DNA of 64,000 nt, taken from positions 1,737,501 through 1,801,500 of the forward strand of contig NZ_LBIA02000001.1 of NCBI RefSeq assembly GCF_001006325.2, in the 5' to 3' direction. Position 1 is the first letter of the stretch. Each line of letters starts with the position of its first letter. Source of the DNA: Afipia massiliensis (GTDB lineage: Bacteria; Pseudomonadota; Alphaproteobacteria; Rhizobiales; Xanthobacteraceae). This document shows, one piece after another, positions 36,149 to 45,413 of the stretch. The position numbers and the translations under genes were made by a program. A model generated the notes under the pieces. The model saw nothing but the letters and a program-made list of their open reading frames with translations. It ran no database searches and was not told the origin of the DNA.

Positions 36149-36850
36149 GTGACCCTTGATGCAACCGCCCGTTACACCCCTTTGACGCGTCACCAGATGG
36201 CATGGCGCGCTGCGCAGGATTTGCCGGAGGGTGCTTACGTCAATCTCGGCATCGGCATTCCGACGCTGACCTCGGGCTTTGTGCCGAAAACCCGCGAGGT
36301 GATCTTTCACAGCGAGAACGGCGTGCTCGGGATGGGCGGTCCGCCGAAGCCCGGCGAGGAGGATGAAGAGCTTACCGATGCCGGCAAGAACCTGACAACG
36401 CTGGTGACTGGTGGTTGCTACGTCCATCACGCCGACGCGTTCCTGATGATCCGCGGCGGCCATCTCGATGTCAGCCTGCTCGGCGCATTCGAAGTGTCGG
36501 AAAAGGGCGATCTCGCCAACTGGACCACGGAAGACACGGAGTTTCCACCCGGCGTTGGCGGCGCGATGGATCTTGCGGTCGGCGCCAAGGAAATTCGCGT
36601 CCTCATGGAGCACACCGACAAGAAGGGACAGCCGCGCATCAAGTTCCGCTGCAGCTACCCGCTCACGGCGGCGGGCGTGGTGAAGCGCATCTACACCAAC
36701 TACGCGGTGATCGATGTTGCATCGGCGGGTCTCCTCGTGGCTGAAATGATACCGGGCATGACGCTGGAGACATTGCAGGCCATGACGGAACCCAGACTGG
36801 AACTCGCTCCAGGCTACAAGGACATGATGCCGCCCGCGCGGGCGGCTTGA
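36149..36850 (+). CDS. CoA transferase subunit B (3-oxoacid/3-oxoadipate type)
   Basis: GTG at 36149 (MTLDATARYTPLTRHQMAWR); 233 residues. The catalytic glutamate that forms the glutamyl-CoA thioester is in FHSENGVLGMGG, about residue 53. VNLGIGIPTL and GGHLDVSLLGAFEVSEKGDL are further family blocks. It pairs with the alpha subunit three bases upstream. It is followed by a hairpin overlapping a 16-bp palindrome, then an MFS transporter gene 294 bases on, possibly under a local regulator. Substrate choice between acetoacetate and 3-oxoadipate cannot be settled from the sequence. Confidence 0.87.
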   Translation: MTLDATARYTPLTRHQMAWRAAQDLPEGAYVNLGIGIPTLTSGFVPKTREVIFHSENGVLGMGGPPKPGEEDEELTDAGKNLTTLVTGGCYVHHADAFLMIRGGHLDVSLLGAFEVSEKGDLANWTTEDTEFPPGVGGAMDLAVGAKEIRVLMEHTDKKGQPRIKFRCSYPLTAAGVVKRIYTNYAVIDVASAGLLVAEMIPGMTLETLQAMTEPRLELAPGYKDMMPPARAA

Positions 36851-36859
36851 CCCACCAGT

Positions 36860-36894
36860 GGAACCCGCAGGGCCGATCGGGTCACGCGGGTTCC
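36860..36894 (+). terminator. Stem-loop after CoA transferase genes
   Basis: GGAACCCGC (36860-36868) and GCGGGTTCC (36886-36894) form a 9-bp perfect stem nine bases after the stop codon. There is no T tract. The right arm overlaps the palindrome at 36889-36904, so terminator and operator functions may be linked. Confidence 0.5.
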
Positions 36895-36904
36895 ATATGG
36901 AACC
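36889..36904. promoter_or_regulatory. 16-bp palindrome, IclR-type operator candidate
   Basis: GGTTCCATATGGAACC is a perfect palindrome about 240 bases upstream of the MFS transporter start. GTTCC-N-GGAAC dyads of this form are bound by IclR-family regulators of aromatic catabolism. A second, inverted form, GGAAC (36972-36976) and GTTCC (36982-36986), lies 83 bases further on. Confidence 0.5.
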
Positions 36905-37144
36905 ACTCTCTTATCTCGGTGTTGGTACTACGGACGGCGGCGAATGTATCCGCCGTCGTGCGAAACGGCATGGAACCACAAGTTCCGGGCCGTTCCGCTG
37001 ACGTGTTGCGTTCTGGGGAGACCCTGCAGCGCAGAATTCCAACACCTGCCGTGATGCATTGCATCCGGCGGTGCCCGCCATCGTTTCGCCGATCACGGCG
37101 TCCATCGAAGGGTCGAGAGTGGAACCGGGAGAAGGGACGGCGGG

Positions 37145-38644
37145 ATGTCAGCTTTGACAAGCATCCAGATGTCCCCCGCACAGACCTCACCGCGACAAAG
37201 CGCTTCCTCTGTCGCGCTCGCTCAAGGGACTGTCGAGACAGATATCCCCGCACGTCTGGATTCGCTGCCGTGGAGCGGATTTCATACCCGCGTGATCGCG
37301 GCGCTCGGCATCACCTGGATTCTCGATGGTCTTGAGGTGACGCTTGCGGGTGCATTGTCGGGTGCTCTGAAAGAGAGTCCGGTTCTCAAGTTCACCAACA
37401 CCGATATCGGCATCGCCACCAGTGCATATCTTGCCGGTGCGGTTCTCGGGGCTATCGGCTTCGGCTGGCTGACGGACCGGATCGGACGCAAGAAACTGTT
37501 CTTCGTCACACTTGCGGTCTATCTCGCAGCTACAGCAGCAACGGCTTTTTCGTGGAGTCTCGCAAGCTTCGCATTCTTCCGGTTCCTGACCGGTGCGGGC
37601 ATCGGTGGTGAATACACCGCGATCAATTCGACCATTCAGGAGCTTGTGCCTGCGCGTTATCGCGGTCGCACCGACCTGATCGTCAACGGCAGTTTCTGGA
37701 TCGGAGCAGCGATAGGTGCGGTGAGCGCAATCGTGCTGCTCGATCCGAATGTGATCGATCCTGAAAAGGGCTGGCGGCTGGCGTTTCTAACCGGCGCGGG
37801 TCTCGGCCTGATCGTATTCGTGATGCGGTTCTGGATTCCCGAAAGCCCACGCTGGCTGATAATCCACGGCCACCCGGAGCGGGCCTTGAAGATCGTGAAC
37901 GATATCGAATCCTCGGTGATGGTCGAGGCGCGCGGCAGCGGTTCTCAGTTACCCAAAATAAAGCTGAAAATGCGCACGCATACCCCGCTGCGCGAGGTCG
38001 CCGTCACCCTGTTGCGGACCTATCGCAGCCGCTCTTTGGTGGGACTGTCGCTGATGGTGGCGCAGGCATTCTTTTATAACGCGATTTTCTTCACCTATGC
38101 TTTGGTTTTGACAGATTTCTTCGCTATCCCCGCCGCAAATGTCGGCTGGTACATCCTGCCTTTCGCGGCCGGAAATTTTCTCGGGCCACTGCTGCTCGGT
38201 TCGCTGTTCGACACGGTCGGGCGGCGCACCATGATTGCCTTCACCTATAGCGTGTCGGGCATCCTGCTCGCCGTGTCGGGGTATCTGTTCTCGATCGGTG
38301 TCCTTAGTGCGCAAACCCAGACGATTGCCTGGATGGTGATCTTCTTCTTTGCGTCGCCGGCGGCCAGTGCTGCGTATCTCACCGTGAGCGAAACCTTTCC
38401 GCTCGAGATTCGCGCTCTGGCCATCGCGCTGTTTTATGCGATCGGCACCGGCATCGGTGGCATCGCCGGGCCAATGCTGTTCGGCGTGTTGATCGACACC
38501 GGTTCGCGCGACAGCGTGTTTGTCGGTTATCTGCTTGGATCGGCTTTGATGGTCGCAGCGGGGTTCATCGCGTGGCGTTATTGCATCGATGCCGAGTGCA
38601 AATCACTTGAGGAGGTTGCGCGGCCGCTGGCGGCGCAAGAATAA
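37145..38644 (+). CDS. MFS transporter (aromatic acid/metabolite symporter type)
   Basis: ATG at 37145 with GGGAGAAGGG upstream; 499 residues. Twelve hydrophobic helices follow a hydrophilic N-terminus of about 45 residues. The MFS motif A is GFGWLTDRIGRKKLFF (loop 2-3), and RFLTGAGIGGEYTAINSTIQ in helix 4 and IPESPRWLIIHGHPERAL in the central loop are typical of the sugar-porter and AAHS-like branches. WSGFHTRVIAALGITWILDGLEV is the usual opening of organic-acid members. Placement after a CoA transferase suggests uptake of an aromatic or dicarboxylic acid whose breakdown yields a 3-oxo acid; this is inference. Three bases separate it from otsB, though the functions differ. Confidence 0.75.
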   Translation: MSALTSIQMSPAQTSPRQSASSVALAQGTVETDIPARLDSLPWSGFHTRVIAALGITWILDGLEVTLAGALSGALKESPVLKFTNTDIGIATSAYLAGAVLGAIGFGWLTDRIGRKKLFFVTLAVYLAATAATAFSWSLASFAFFRFLTGAGIGGEYTAINSTIQELVPARYRGRTDLIVNGSFWIGAAIGAVSAIVLLDPNVIDPEKGWRLAFLTGAGLGLIVFVMRFWIPESPRWLIIHGHPERALKIVNDIESSVMVEARGSGSQLPKIKLKMRTHTPLREVAVTLLRTYRSRSLVGLSLMVAQAFFYNAIFFTYALVLTDFFAIPAANVGWYILPFAAGNFLGPLLLGSLFDTVGRRTMIAFTYSVSGILLAVSGYLFSIGVLSAQTQTIAWMVIFFFASPAASAAYLTVSETFPLEIRALAIALFYAIGTGIGGIAGPMLFGVLIDTGSRDSVFVGYLLGSALMVAAGFIAWRYCIDAECKSLEEVARPLAAQE

Positions 38645-38647
38645 CGA

Positions 38648-39460
38648 ATGGATCATCGCGTGACTGAGAATTTTGCCGCAAAATCCATGGGGGACATGCT
38701 GTCCGCGCCGGCCGGAATCGTGCCGGACCTGGACCAGACCGCGTTGCTGCTCGATATCGACGGCACGTTGCTTGAGCTTGCGCCGACACCTCGCGACGTC
38801 GTGGTGCCGCCGAAACTCGGCTTGGTTCTTCAAACACTGCATGACCGGCTGGATGGCGCGCTCGCGCTGGTCAGCGGCCGCTCGCTGACCGACATCGATG
38901 TCATCTTTGCGCCGTTGCAGTTTCCGGCTGTTGGCGGCCATGGTGCGGAAATGCGGCTGTCGGTCGAGAGCGAGGCGGTCGCGTCGTGCGCGCCCCCGAT
39001 GGACAATGACCTGAAGCGGCGCTTCATCGCGATCTCTCACCTCAGTCCCGGCATCCTGTATGAGGACAAGGGTTACTCCGTCGCGCTGCATTACCGGCTG
39101 GCGCCGCAGTTCGAGCGGACGATCTACGAAGCGGTGTCGGCGATCCGCGCCGATCTTCCGCAAGCCCCGATTGAAGTGCTCCCGGGAAAATTCGTGTGCG
39201 AGATCAAGCCCGCTGGTTTCACCAAGGCGACCGGTGTTCGCGAATTGATGAATCACGCGCCTTTCTCCGGGCGCAATCCCATATTCATTGGTGACGATGT
39301 CACCGACGAATCCGTGTTCGCCATCATGCCGGCGTTTCGCGGTGTGTCATTCTCGGTGGGCCGGCGTGCGCACGGCGTCAACGGGCAGTTCAAGGCCCCG
39401 AAAGACGTCCGCGCCTGGCTCACGCATTTACTCGATGAAGAAGCGATGGCGGCGCAATGA
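38648..39460 (+). CDS. otsB: Trehalose-6-phosphate phosphatase
   Basis: The 270-residue protein is a HAD-superfamily phosphatase: motif I LLLDIDGTLLELAPTP (nucleophile Asp near residue 37), LVSGRSLTDID (motif II region), a conserved Lys in VLPGKFVCEIKP, and motif IV FIGDDVTDESVF. This is the OtsB pattern; it removes phosphate from trehalose 6-phosphate made by OtsA, forming trehalose for osmotic and desiccation protection. The stop overlaps the next gene by four bases (ATGA). otsA lies downstream beyond the GH15 gene. The ATG at 38648 follows the MFS stop by three bases, so the promoter may be further upstream. Confidence 0.9.
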   Translation: MDHRVTENFAAKSMGDMLSAPAGIVPDLDQTALLLDIDGTLLELAPTPRDVVVPPKLGLVLQTLHDRLDGALALVSGRSLTDIDVIFAPLQFPAVGGHGAEMRLSVESEAVASCAPPMDNDLKRRFIAISHLSPGILYEDKGYSVALHYRLAPQFERTIYEAVSAIRADLPQAPIEVLPGKFVCEIKPAGFTKATGVRELMNHAPFSGRNPIFIGDDVTDESVFAIMPAFRGVSFSVGRRAHGVNGQFKAPKDVRAWLTHLLDEEAMAAQ

Positions 39461-41295
39461 ATATTCCCAAGGCAATCACGGCACTACAGGCTGAAGCAGG
39501 CGCGAAGATCGATCACGGCCTCGATCTTGCTGTGATCGGCAACTGCAAGACCGCCGCGCTGGTCGATCCGACGTCGCGGCTGGTGTGGTGGTGCTTCCCG
39601 CGCTTCGATGCCGATCCGGTCTTCTCCCGATTACTTGCGGGCGACGAAGAGAAAGGTTTCAGCGACGTCGTGCTCGACGGCATGGTGGATTTCAAATCCG
39701 AGTACATCCGCAATACGGCTTTGGTTGAGACCATACTGACCGATGCCAAGGGCAATGCCGTTCGCATCACCGACTTTGCCCCGCGCTTCCGGCAATATGG
39801 TCGCATGTTCCGGCCGCCGCAGCTCTTTCGCATCATCGAGCCGATTGCCGGGTTGCCGCGCATCACCATTCGCATTCGGCCGACTCATTCCTATGGCAAG
39901 CCGCTGAAGCGAAGCTCGCTCGGCAGCAACCATATTCGTTACGTCGAGGAAGAGTCATCGGTTCGCGTCACGACCGATGCGCCAATCGCCATGATCGAGC
40001 ACGAATCACCGTTTGTGCTGACGCGACCGGTGCACATGGTGTTTGGCCACGACGAGCCCTATCCCGGCGACCTCGCCGCGACCGCGAAGTCGTTCGCCGA
40101 ACAGACCAAGGCGTACTGGCTGCATTGGGTGCGACGTCTTTATATCTCTTACGATTATCAGGAAGCGATCATCCGCGCCGCGATCACGCTCAAGCTGTCG
40201 AATTTCGAGGAAACCGGCGGCATCATCGCCGCGCACACCACGTCGATCCCGGAAGCGCCGGGTTCAGGGCGTACCTGGGATTATCGGTTCTGCTGGCTGC
40301 GCGATGCTTACTTCGTGGTGAAAGCGCTGAATCGCGTTGGTGCGACGCAGACGATGGAGGATTTCATCGGTTTCACGCTGTCGCTTGCGGCGAATACCGA
40401 TGAACCGCTGAAGCCGGTCTATAGCGTGGTGCCGAACCTCCCGCTCGACGAATGGATAGCGGCCGATCTCAAGGGTTATCGGGGCGATGGCCCGGTTCGC
40501 GTCGGCAACGCCGCCGTCGAGCAGAGCCAGCACGATACCTATGGCAGCGTGATCCTCGCGGCGCTGCCGCTATTCTTCGATCGCCGGTTGCCGACGCCGG
40601 CTGGTGAAAAGCTGTTTCGCCTGCTGGAGGGCCTTGGAGAGAAAGCAGCCGATGTCGCGCTGAAGCCGGACGCGGGCATCTGGGAATATCGCGGACGGCA
40701 ACGGATTCACACTCATTCAGCAGCGATGTGCTGGGCGGGCGTCAACAGGCTCGCATCGATCGCTGCGCGGCTCGGCTTGCATGATCGCGCGGCTTACTGG
40801 AACTCGGTCGCCGATCCGATCCATAAGGAATTGCTCGAGCGCGCGTGGAATCCGAAACGCGAAGCATTCACTGCTGCATTCGGATCTGACGATCTCGACG
40901 CCAGTGTGCTGCTGTTGCCAGACCTTGGCGTATGCGAGGTCGACGATCCGCGCTTCGTCAAGACGGTGGCGGTGATGGAGCGGGAATTGCTGCGCGAGAA
41001 GCACGTGATGCGCTACGCCGCAGAAGACGATTTCGGATTGCCGGTGACTGCGTTCCTGATCTGCCGGTTCTGGTTGATCGATGCCTGGTGGCAACAGGGG
41101 CGGCGTGAGGAAGCGCGCGAGGCGTTTGCCGATGCACTCGCGCATCGCAATCGCTACGGTCTGCTGTCAGAGGACGTCGATCCGAAAACCGGCGCCTTGT
41201 TCGGGAATTTTCCGCAGACCTATTCGATGGCGGGACTAATTCTCACCGGCATGAAGTTGTCGCGGAACTGGGAAGATCGCTACTGGCGCAGTTAG
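39457..41295 (+). CDS. Glycoside hydrolase family 15 protein (trehalase/glucoamylase type)
   Basis: The 612-residue protein has the layout of bacterial GH15 enzymes: an N-terminal beta-sandwich (LDLAVIGNCKTAALVDPTSR, then WWCFPRFDADPVFSRLL) and an (alpha/alpha)6 barrel with TWDYRFCWLRDAYFV (about 269-283), GIWEYRGRQRIHTHSAAMCW (about 406-425) and the C-terminal LLSEDVDPKTGALFGNFPQT (about 568-587). Characterised relatives include trehalases and glucoamylases. Its four-base overlap with otsB and position before otsA suggest it hydrolyses trehalose or a related glucan, balancing synthesis. A cytoplasmic location is expected as no signal peptide is seen. Confidence 0.85.
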   Translation: MNIPKAITALQAEAGAKIDHGLDLAVIGNCKTAALVDPTSRLVWWCFPRFDADPVFSRLLAGDEEKGFSDVVLDGMVDFKSEYIRNTALVETILTDAKGNAVRITDFAPRFRQYGRMFRPPQLFRIIEPIAGLPRITIRIRPTHSYGKPLKRSSLGSNHIRYVEEESSVRVTTDAPIAMIEHESPFVLTRPVHMVFGHDEPYPGDLAATAKSFAEQTKAYWLHWVRRLYISYDYQEAIIRAAITLKLSNFEETGGIIAAHTTSIPEAPGSGRTWDYRFCWLRDAYFVVKALNRVGATQTMEDFIGFTLSLAANTDEPLKPVYSVVPNLPLDEWIAADLKGYRGDGPVRVGNAAVEQSQHDTYGSVILAALPLFFDRRLPTPAGEKLFRLLEGLGEKAADVALKPDAGIWEYRGRQRIHTHSAAMCWAGVNRLASIAARLGLHDRAAYWNSVADPIHKELLERAWNPKREAFTAAFGSDDLDASVLLLPDLGVCEVDDPRFVKTVAVMERELLREKHVMRYAAEDDFGLPVTAFLICRFWLIDAWWQQGRREEAREAFADALAHRNRYGLLSEDVDPKTGALFGNFPQTYSMAGLILTGMKLSRNWEDRYWRS

Positions 41296-41573
41296 TATTG
41301 CTGTTTCGACAGCTATGCGCGCAGTTAAATCGAATTCTCTTTCGGCTGATCAAGCAGAATATCGGTGACGGTATTTTGCATACGTGCGCGTTGCGCGATT
41401 CCGTCTGTGTCAAGACTATGCAAATCGTTCTTAATGCTCCACCCTTTTGTTTAATGGAACCCGGTTCCGCTTTGCTTGTCCGAATTTGACATCAATCAGT
41501 CTGAAGGGTGGCAGGGAACCATATTGATGAACAGGTGTTGTTTTTGCGGCTGCAAAACTAGGGAGGGCACCCT

Positions 41574-43070
41574 GTGGATCTCGTCGTCGTTTCCAACCGT
41601 GTCGCTCGCGCAAAAGCAAATGAGCCGATGACCGGTGGACTGGCAGCAGCGTTGCTGCCTGTAGTTGAAAGGTCCGGCGCGATCTGGGTCGGTTCATCCG
41701 GTCGCGTTCGCGACAACGTCTCGAAGGATTCATTCGCTGAAATCGAGTCGCTTGGCGCAGGCGCTCTCGCGCTGCTTGATCTTCCTGCGGCACATTACGG
41801 CGGCTACTACGAAGGCTTCGCCAATTCTGCCTTATGGCCGGCTTTGCATTCGCGCACCGATCTGATCAGCGTGTCGCAGGATAACTATCAGTGTTATCGC
41901 GAGGTGAACGCATTCATGGCGCGCGCGCTGATGCGCTTCAATAAGCCGAGCGCCGCGTTCTGGATTCAGGATTATCACTTCCTCACGCTGGGCGCCGAGA
42001 TGCGCGAGCTCGGGGTTCGCAATCCGCTCGGCTTCTTCCTGCATACGCCGTGGCCTGCGCGCCGCGTGATCGCCGGTGTCCCGCATCATCGCGATCTGGT
42101 CGAGTCGATGCTCGCCTACGATTTGATTGGCTTCCAGACCGAAGACGATTGCGAGAACTTCGCGACCTATCTGCGCGCTGAGCTCGGTCTTGAGGTCGAG
42201 GGCGGCAGTGTTTCTTCCCGCTTCGGCACTTCGCGCATCGCGGTGTTTCCCATCGGCATCGATGTCGATGGATTCGCGGCACAAGCCCAGCGCGCGGCGT
42301 CGCATCCGGACGTGTCGCGGCTGCGCAAGAGCCTGCATGGCGAGCGTCTCGCGATCGGTGTCGACCGGGTGGATTATTCGAAGGGCCTCGTCAATCGCAT
42401 CGGCGCGTTTGACCGGCTGTTCGAAATTCAGCCTTCCTTGAAGCGCTCTGTTTCATTGTTGCAGATCGCGACTCCGTCTCGCGGCGGGATCGAGGCCTAC
42501 AGCAACCTGCAGGACGAACTGTCGAGGCAGGTGACCGAGGTCAACGGTCGTCATGGCGAGGTGGACTGGACGCCGATCCGCTACCTCAGCAAGGGATTCA
42601 GCCAAACCGTGCTCGCCGGTTTCTATCGAGCCGCGCAGGTTGGCGTGGTGACGCCGCTGCATGACGGTATGAACCTGGTGGCCAAGGAATATGTCGCCGC
42701 TCAAAATCCCATCGACCCCGGCGTTCTGGTGCTGTCGAAATTTGCCGGCGCGGCGAACGAACTCGACACCGCGCTCCTGGTTAATCCGCACGATATCGAC
42801 GGCATGGCGCGCACCATTGCGACCGCGTTGTCGATGCCATCGACCGAGCGCCGGATGCGGTGGGAGGCGATGATGGCCAAACTGCGCGCGGGCACCATCC
42901 ACAGCTGGTTTGCGGGATTTATCGAGGCGCTGGAGACCGCGCATACGGGCATGGGGCCGAGCCTGTTGCCGTCGGTTGTCCGGCCGCTGCGGGTCGCGGG
43001 GGTATCCGCCCTCGGCGATCGCCGGATGCGTGATTCGGCGCACTTTGGGCCCCGGCCCATGGCAAATTAG
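41574..43070 (+). CDS. otsA: Alpha,alpha-trehalose-phosphate synthase (UDP-forming)
   Basis: GTG at 41574 preceded by GGGAGG; 498 residues. GT20 family: LVVVSNRVAR at the N-terminus, GGLAAAL glycine loop for UDP-glucose, FWIQDYHFLTLGAEMR (about 128-143), GVDRVDYSKGLVNRIGAFDR (about 262-281) and LHDGMNLVAKEYVAAQ (about 363-378) near the nucleotide-binding site. It joins glucose from UDP-glucose to glucose 6-phosphate, giving trehalose 6-phosphate, the substrate of OtsB. A 278-base gap separates it from the GH15 gene, so it may have its own promoter. The product is cytoplasmic. Identification is firm. Confidence 0.93.
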   Translation: MDLVVVSNRVARAKANEPMTGGLAAALLPVVERSGAIWVGSSGRVRDNVSKDSFAEIESLGAGALALLDLPAAHYGGYYEGFANSALWPALHSRTDLISVSQDNYQCYREVNAFMARALMRFNKPSAAFWIQDYHFLTLGAEMRELGVRNPLGFFLHTPWPARRVIAGVPHHRDLVESMLAYDLIGFQTEDDCENFATYLRAELGLEVEGGSVSSRFGTSRIAVFPIGIDVDGFAAQAQRAASHPDVSRLRKSLHGERLAIGVDRVDYSKGLVNRIGAFDRLFEIQPSLKRSVSLLQIATPSRGGIEAYSNLQDELSRQVTEVNGRHGEVDWTPIRYLSKGFSQTVLAGFYRAAQVGVVTPLHDGMNLVAKEYVAAQNPIDPGVLVLSKFAGAANELDTALLVNPHDIDGMARTIATALSMPSTERRMRWEAMMAKLRAGTIHSWFAGFIEALETAHTGMGPSLLPSVVRPLRVAGVSALGDRRMRDSAHFGPRPMAN

Positions 43071-43159
43071 TGCCTCAACTTCAGATATTTACGGAATATT
43101 TTGAGCTGACGCCCGCGCTCTCTTGCAAATCGGCGCGCGCCCCTTCATGACAGGCGCGT

Positions 43160-43249
43160 GGAGAGGTGGCCGAGTGGTTGAAGGCGCACGCCTGGAAAGT
43201 GTGTATACGGGAAACCGTATCGCGGGTTCGAATCCCGCTCTCTCCGCCA
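43160..43249 (+). tRNA. tRNA-Ser(GGA)
   Basis: Acceptor 5' strand GGAGAGG pairs with 3' CTCTCC; D-loop GGCCGAGTGGTTGAAGGC; anticodon arm CACGC-CTGGAAA-GTGTG with anticodon GGA; long variable arm (TACGG-GAAA-CCGTA), which is diagnostic for class II serine tRNA; T arm CGGGTTCGAATCCCG; discriminator G and encoded CCA to 43249. It reads UCC/UCU codons. It lies 90 bases after otsA. Its 3' end differs from the att-like repeats at 10998 and 24747 in the T-stem part, so another tRNA-Ser isoacceptor was probably their source. Confidence 0.95.
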
Positions 43250-43544
43250 GTAGATGCCATTTGCGCCCACAAGATGGGCTGCAAGCTCCCACGCGGATTT
43301 TCCTCAAGCCGGTCTCGCTTCGACAGCGGCCGTGTGTCGGTCCCGGCATATTCCGAGGGTTGCCTTAGGCAGCGCAAAAGTAAGCCCCTGAATCGGCCGC
43401 GCCAGGCGATGACGCTAGGTGTCACGCGAGAGCAGTACACAATCTCAGGTTTTCGACTTGGCGTTGCTAATGCCCCTTTCGCACAAACGGTTTTGCCTGG
43501 CGCTTCCCGCACGATTGATCAAGATCGGTCGAAGTCGCTCTTGT
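43250..43544. other. Gap after tRNA-Ser, no gene seen
   Basis: About 295 bases between the tRNA and the end of the convergent glycosyltransferase gene. Short frames here have no coding character. I looked for a duplicate of the tRNA 3' end in this gap and to the left of 48.6 kb and found none. Confidence 0.4.
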
Positions 43545-45404
43545 CTAGGCTATCGCCCTCTTCGTCGCGCAAATGACATGCTGGGGGTTTCCAAAATAAA
43601 GCAATTCTTTCGACCAGTAGGTAAGAACCTCACAATCTTCAAAGCCGACCTTCCGAAGTTCATCGAGAACCCGCCACCCGTAACGCCTGAAACTGAGTGA
43701 GCCCTTTTCCATATCTACCGGATTGCCGTGATATTCCGGCTCGCCATGGATAATCAGTTCTCCGGATGAACTCAGTTCTGCTTGTACGTGGTGGTCGTTC
43801 AAGGCGGCACTGAAAGGAGCCGTAAAAAGCAATCTTCCGCCTGGCTTCAGACATCGGAAGAATTCCTCGAATGCCTTATTGTGATATGGCACGTGCTCCA
43901 GCACATCAAAACTGAGGACATGGTCAAACGAATGATCCTTAAAGGACATTGACTGAATATCCTGGTGAAGAACACCGTTTCTGATCTCGCCAGACAGTCG
44001 AGCATCCGGGAAGAATTCGCTTCCGGTCGTATTGGCAAATCTTTCCTTCACCCAGCTATACGTCGACGTAATTGCTTCCGTTATGTAAATCGAATCGGTT
44101 TCAGCCGGAGAAAACTCTTGGCGGAAAATCTGTAACGAGGCGCGGACGCGATTAACCAGCCCGCACGAAAGACAATTCAAGTGCTCACGCCAATTTGGAA
44201 CGACGCGTCCATCCGCCAGAGTCCTGGACGAATACATGCCGCTGACCTGGAAGCTATGTGTTTTAGCGCAACAGGCGCAGTATCCTGTGAGCCTGAAGGC
44301 ATCCTCACCAAACGGGATAGCTTCTTGTTCAATCTGCTCGCGGTCACGGATAACATTTTGAAGAAACGAGCGGGCAACATCATACTCTTCGAGAGAGCGT
44401 GATTTCAGAAGCGGCAGGTGCGGAATGTCTCCCTTTCGGGATTGCCGTTCTCGAGCAATGCTTTCATCCGTGTGCGCGTTGTGACCAGACGATCCGCTCC
44501 AGCTAAATCCGTAAGGAACGGTCGTGTAGTGCGAGTGCCCGTTAAAGAACACTTCGTCTCTGTATCGGTCGAGCAGGAGTGACACGTCGCCCGAGTTGCC
44601 AATACTAAACTGTGAGCTGTGGCGCGATAAGATTGATGTGTCTTCAATCTTGTTGCCGCTGAAGTGGAAAAAACGAAGTGGCTCTCCGTTTACAGTCCAG
44701 ACATCTTCTTCCCGGCGAACGCGTCTTTGTGACAAGTTCCAGTAAGCGACGTTATAGCCTGGGTGCCGCAGAATCTTTGTATTGCTTATGAAGGCAGGCA
44801 ACAAATCGGCCCACTTCTGATCGACGAAAAGTCCATTAGGCAGATCAATAACGCAATGAGTTTCTAGTCTTCGCCCCCACCAGGAAGCGACCCTTCGTAC
44901 TTCATCGGTTCCTCGCAGCATGCAGAAACCAAGATTGTAGATCCCATACTGGAGAAACTTGTCATCGCTCATTTCCGCATATTCGGCGGGTTCAGATATG
45001 TGAGGGGTAAGAATGCAATCAGGGCCAGCTTCGATGAGCTGATTCAGCTCGTCCAGCGGGGAGACAATGAAAATATCCGGATCCAGGTAAACGACAGGCT
45101 GGTTAGGCTGCGAATCGAACAAATACGAGAAAACGAAAGGTTTGATCGCGGTGTTCAGCTCTGTGATGTTGTAGCGACGGCGCATCTCGTCAAAATTCGG
45201 GATGCCCAATTGGTCGATGCTTAGAATTTCGAAAGGAAATTGTAGCCGATCAAAATTTGAAAGGTCGTCACAAACCGCGACGTGAAAATGCACAGATGCT
45301 TGATGAGCGACGAGTGACCTGTACAGGGCAAGCGCATAGCCCAGGAAGTTTTTCGAACAGATCGTAAAGAATATCAAGTCGTCGCTCCTTTTCGTCATAG
45401 GCAT
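43545..45404 (-). CDS. Bifunctional glycosyltransferase-methyltransferase
   Basis: The 619-residue protein has two catalytic parts. Residues 1 to about 290 resemble GT8-like/nucleotide-diphospho-sugar transferases: FFTICSKNFLGYALALYRSL at the start, the DxD motif in VVYLDPDIFI, and YGIYNLGFCMLRG. Residues about 375-619 form a class I SAM-dependent methyltransferase of the Methyltransf_11 type, with SFDHVLSFDVLEHVPYHN and CLKPGGRLLFTAPF, preceded by a likely zinc knuckle (CACCAKTHSF ... LNCLSCGL). It probably adds and caps a sugar in surface polysaccharide. It lies nine bases downstream of the 826-residue glycan enzyme, one operon. Coding is AT-richer than flanking genes, suggesting acquisition. 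Confidence 0.75.
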   Translation of the reverse strand: MPMTKRSDDLIFFTICSKNFLGYALALYRSLVAHQASVHFHVAVCDDLSNFDRLQFPFEILSIDQLGIPNFDEMRRRYNITELNTAIKPFVFSYLFDSQPNQPVVYLDPDIFIVSPLDELNQLIEAGPDCILTPHISEPAEYAEMSDDKFLQYGIYNLGFCMLRGTDEVRRVASWWGRRLETHCVIDLPNGLFVDQKWADLLPAFISNTKILRHPGYNVAYWNLSQRRVRREEDVWTVNGEPLRFFHFSGNKIEDTSILSRHSSQFSIGNSGDVSLLLDRYRDEVFFNGHSHYTTVPYGFSWSGSSGHNAHTDESIARERQSRKGDIPHLPLLKSRSLEEYDVARSFLQNVIRDREQIEQEAIPFGEDAFRLTGYCACCAKTHSFQVSGMYSSRTLADGRVVPNWREHLNCLSCGLVNRVRASLQIFRQEFSPAETDSIYITEAITSTYSWVKERFANTTGSEFFPDARLSGEIRNGVLHQDIQSMSFKDHSFDHVLSFDVLEHVPYHNKAFEEFFRCLKPGGRLLFTAPFSAALNDHHVQAELSSSGELIIHGEPEYHGNPVDMEKGSLSFRRYGWRVLDELRKVGFEDCEVLTYWSKELLYFGNPQHVICATKRAIA

Positions 45405-45413
45405 CGTAACAAA

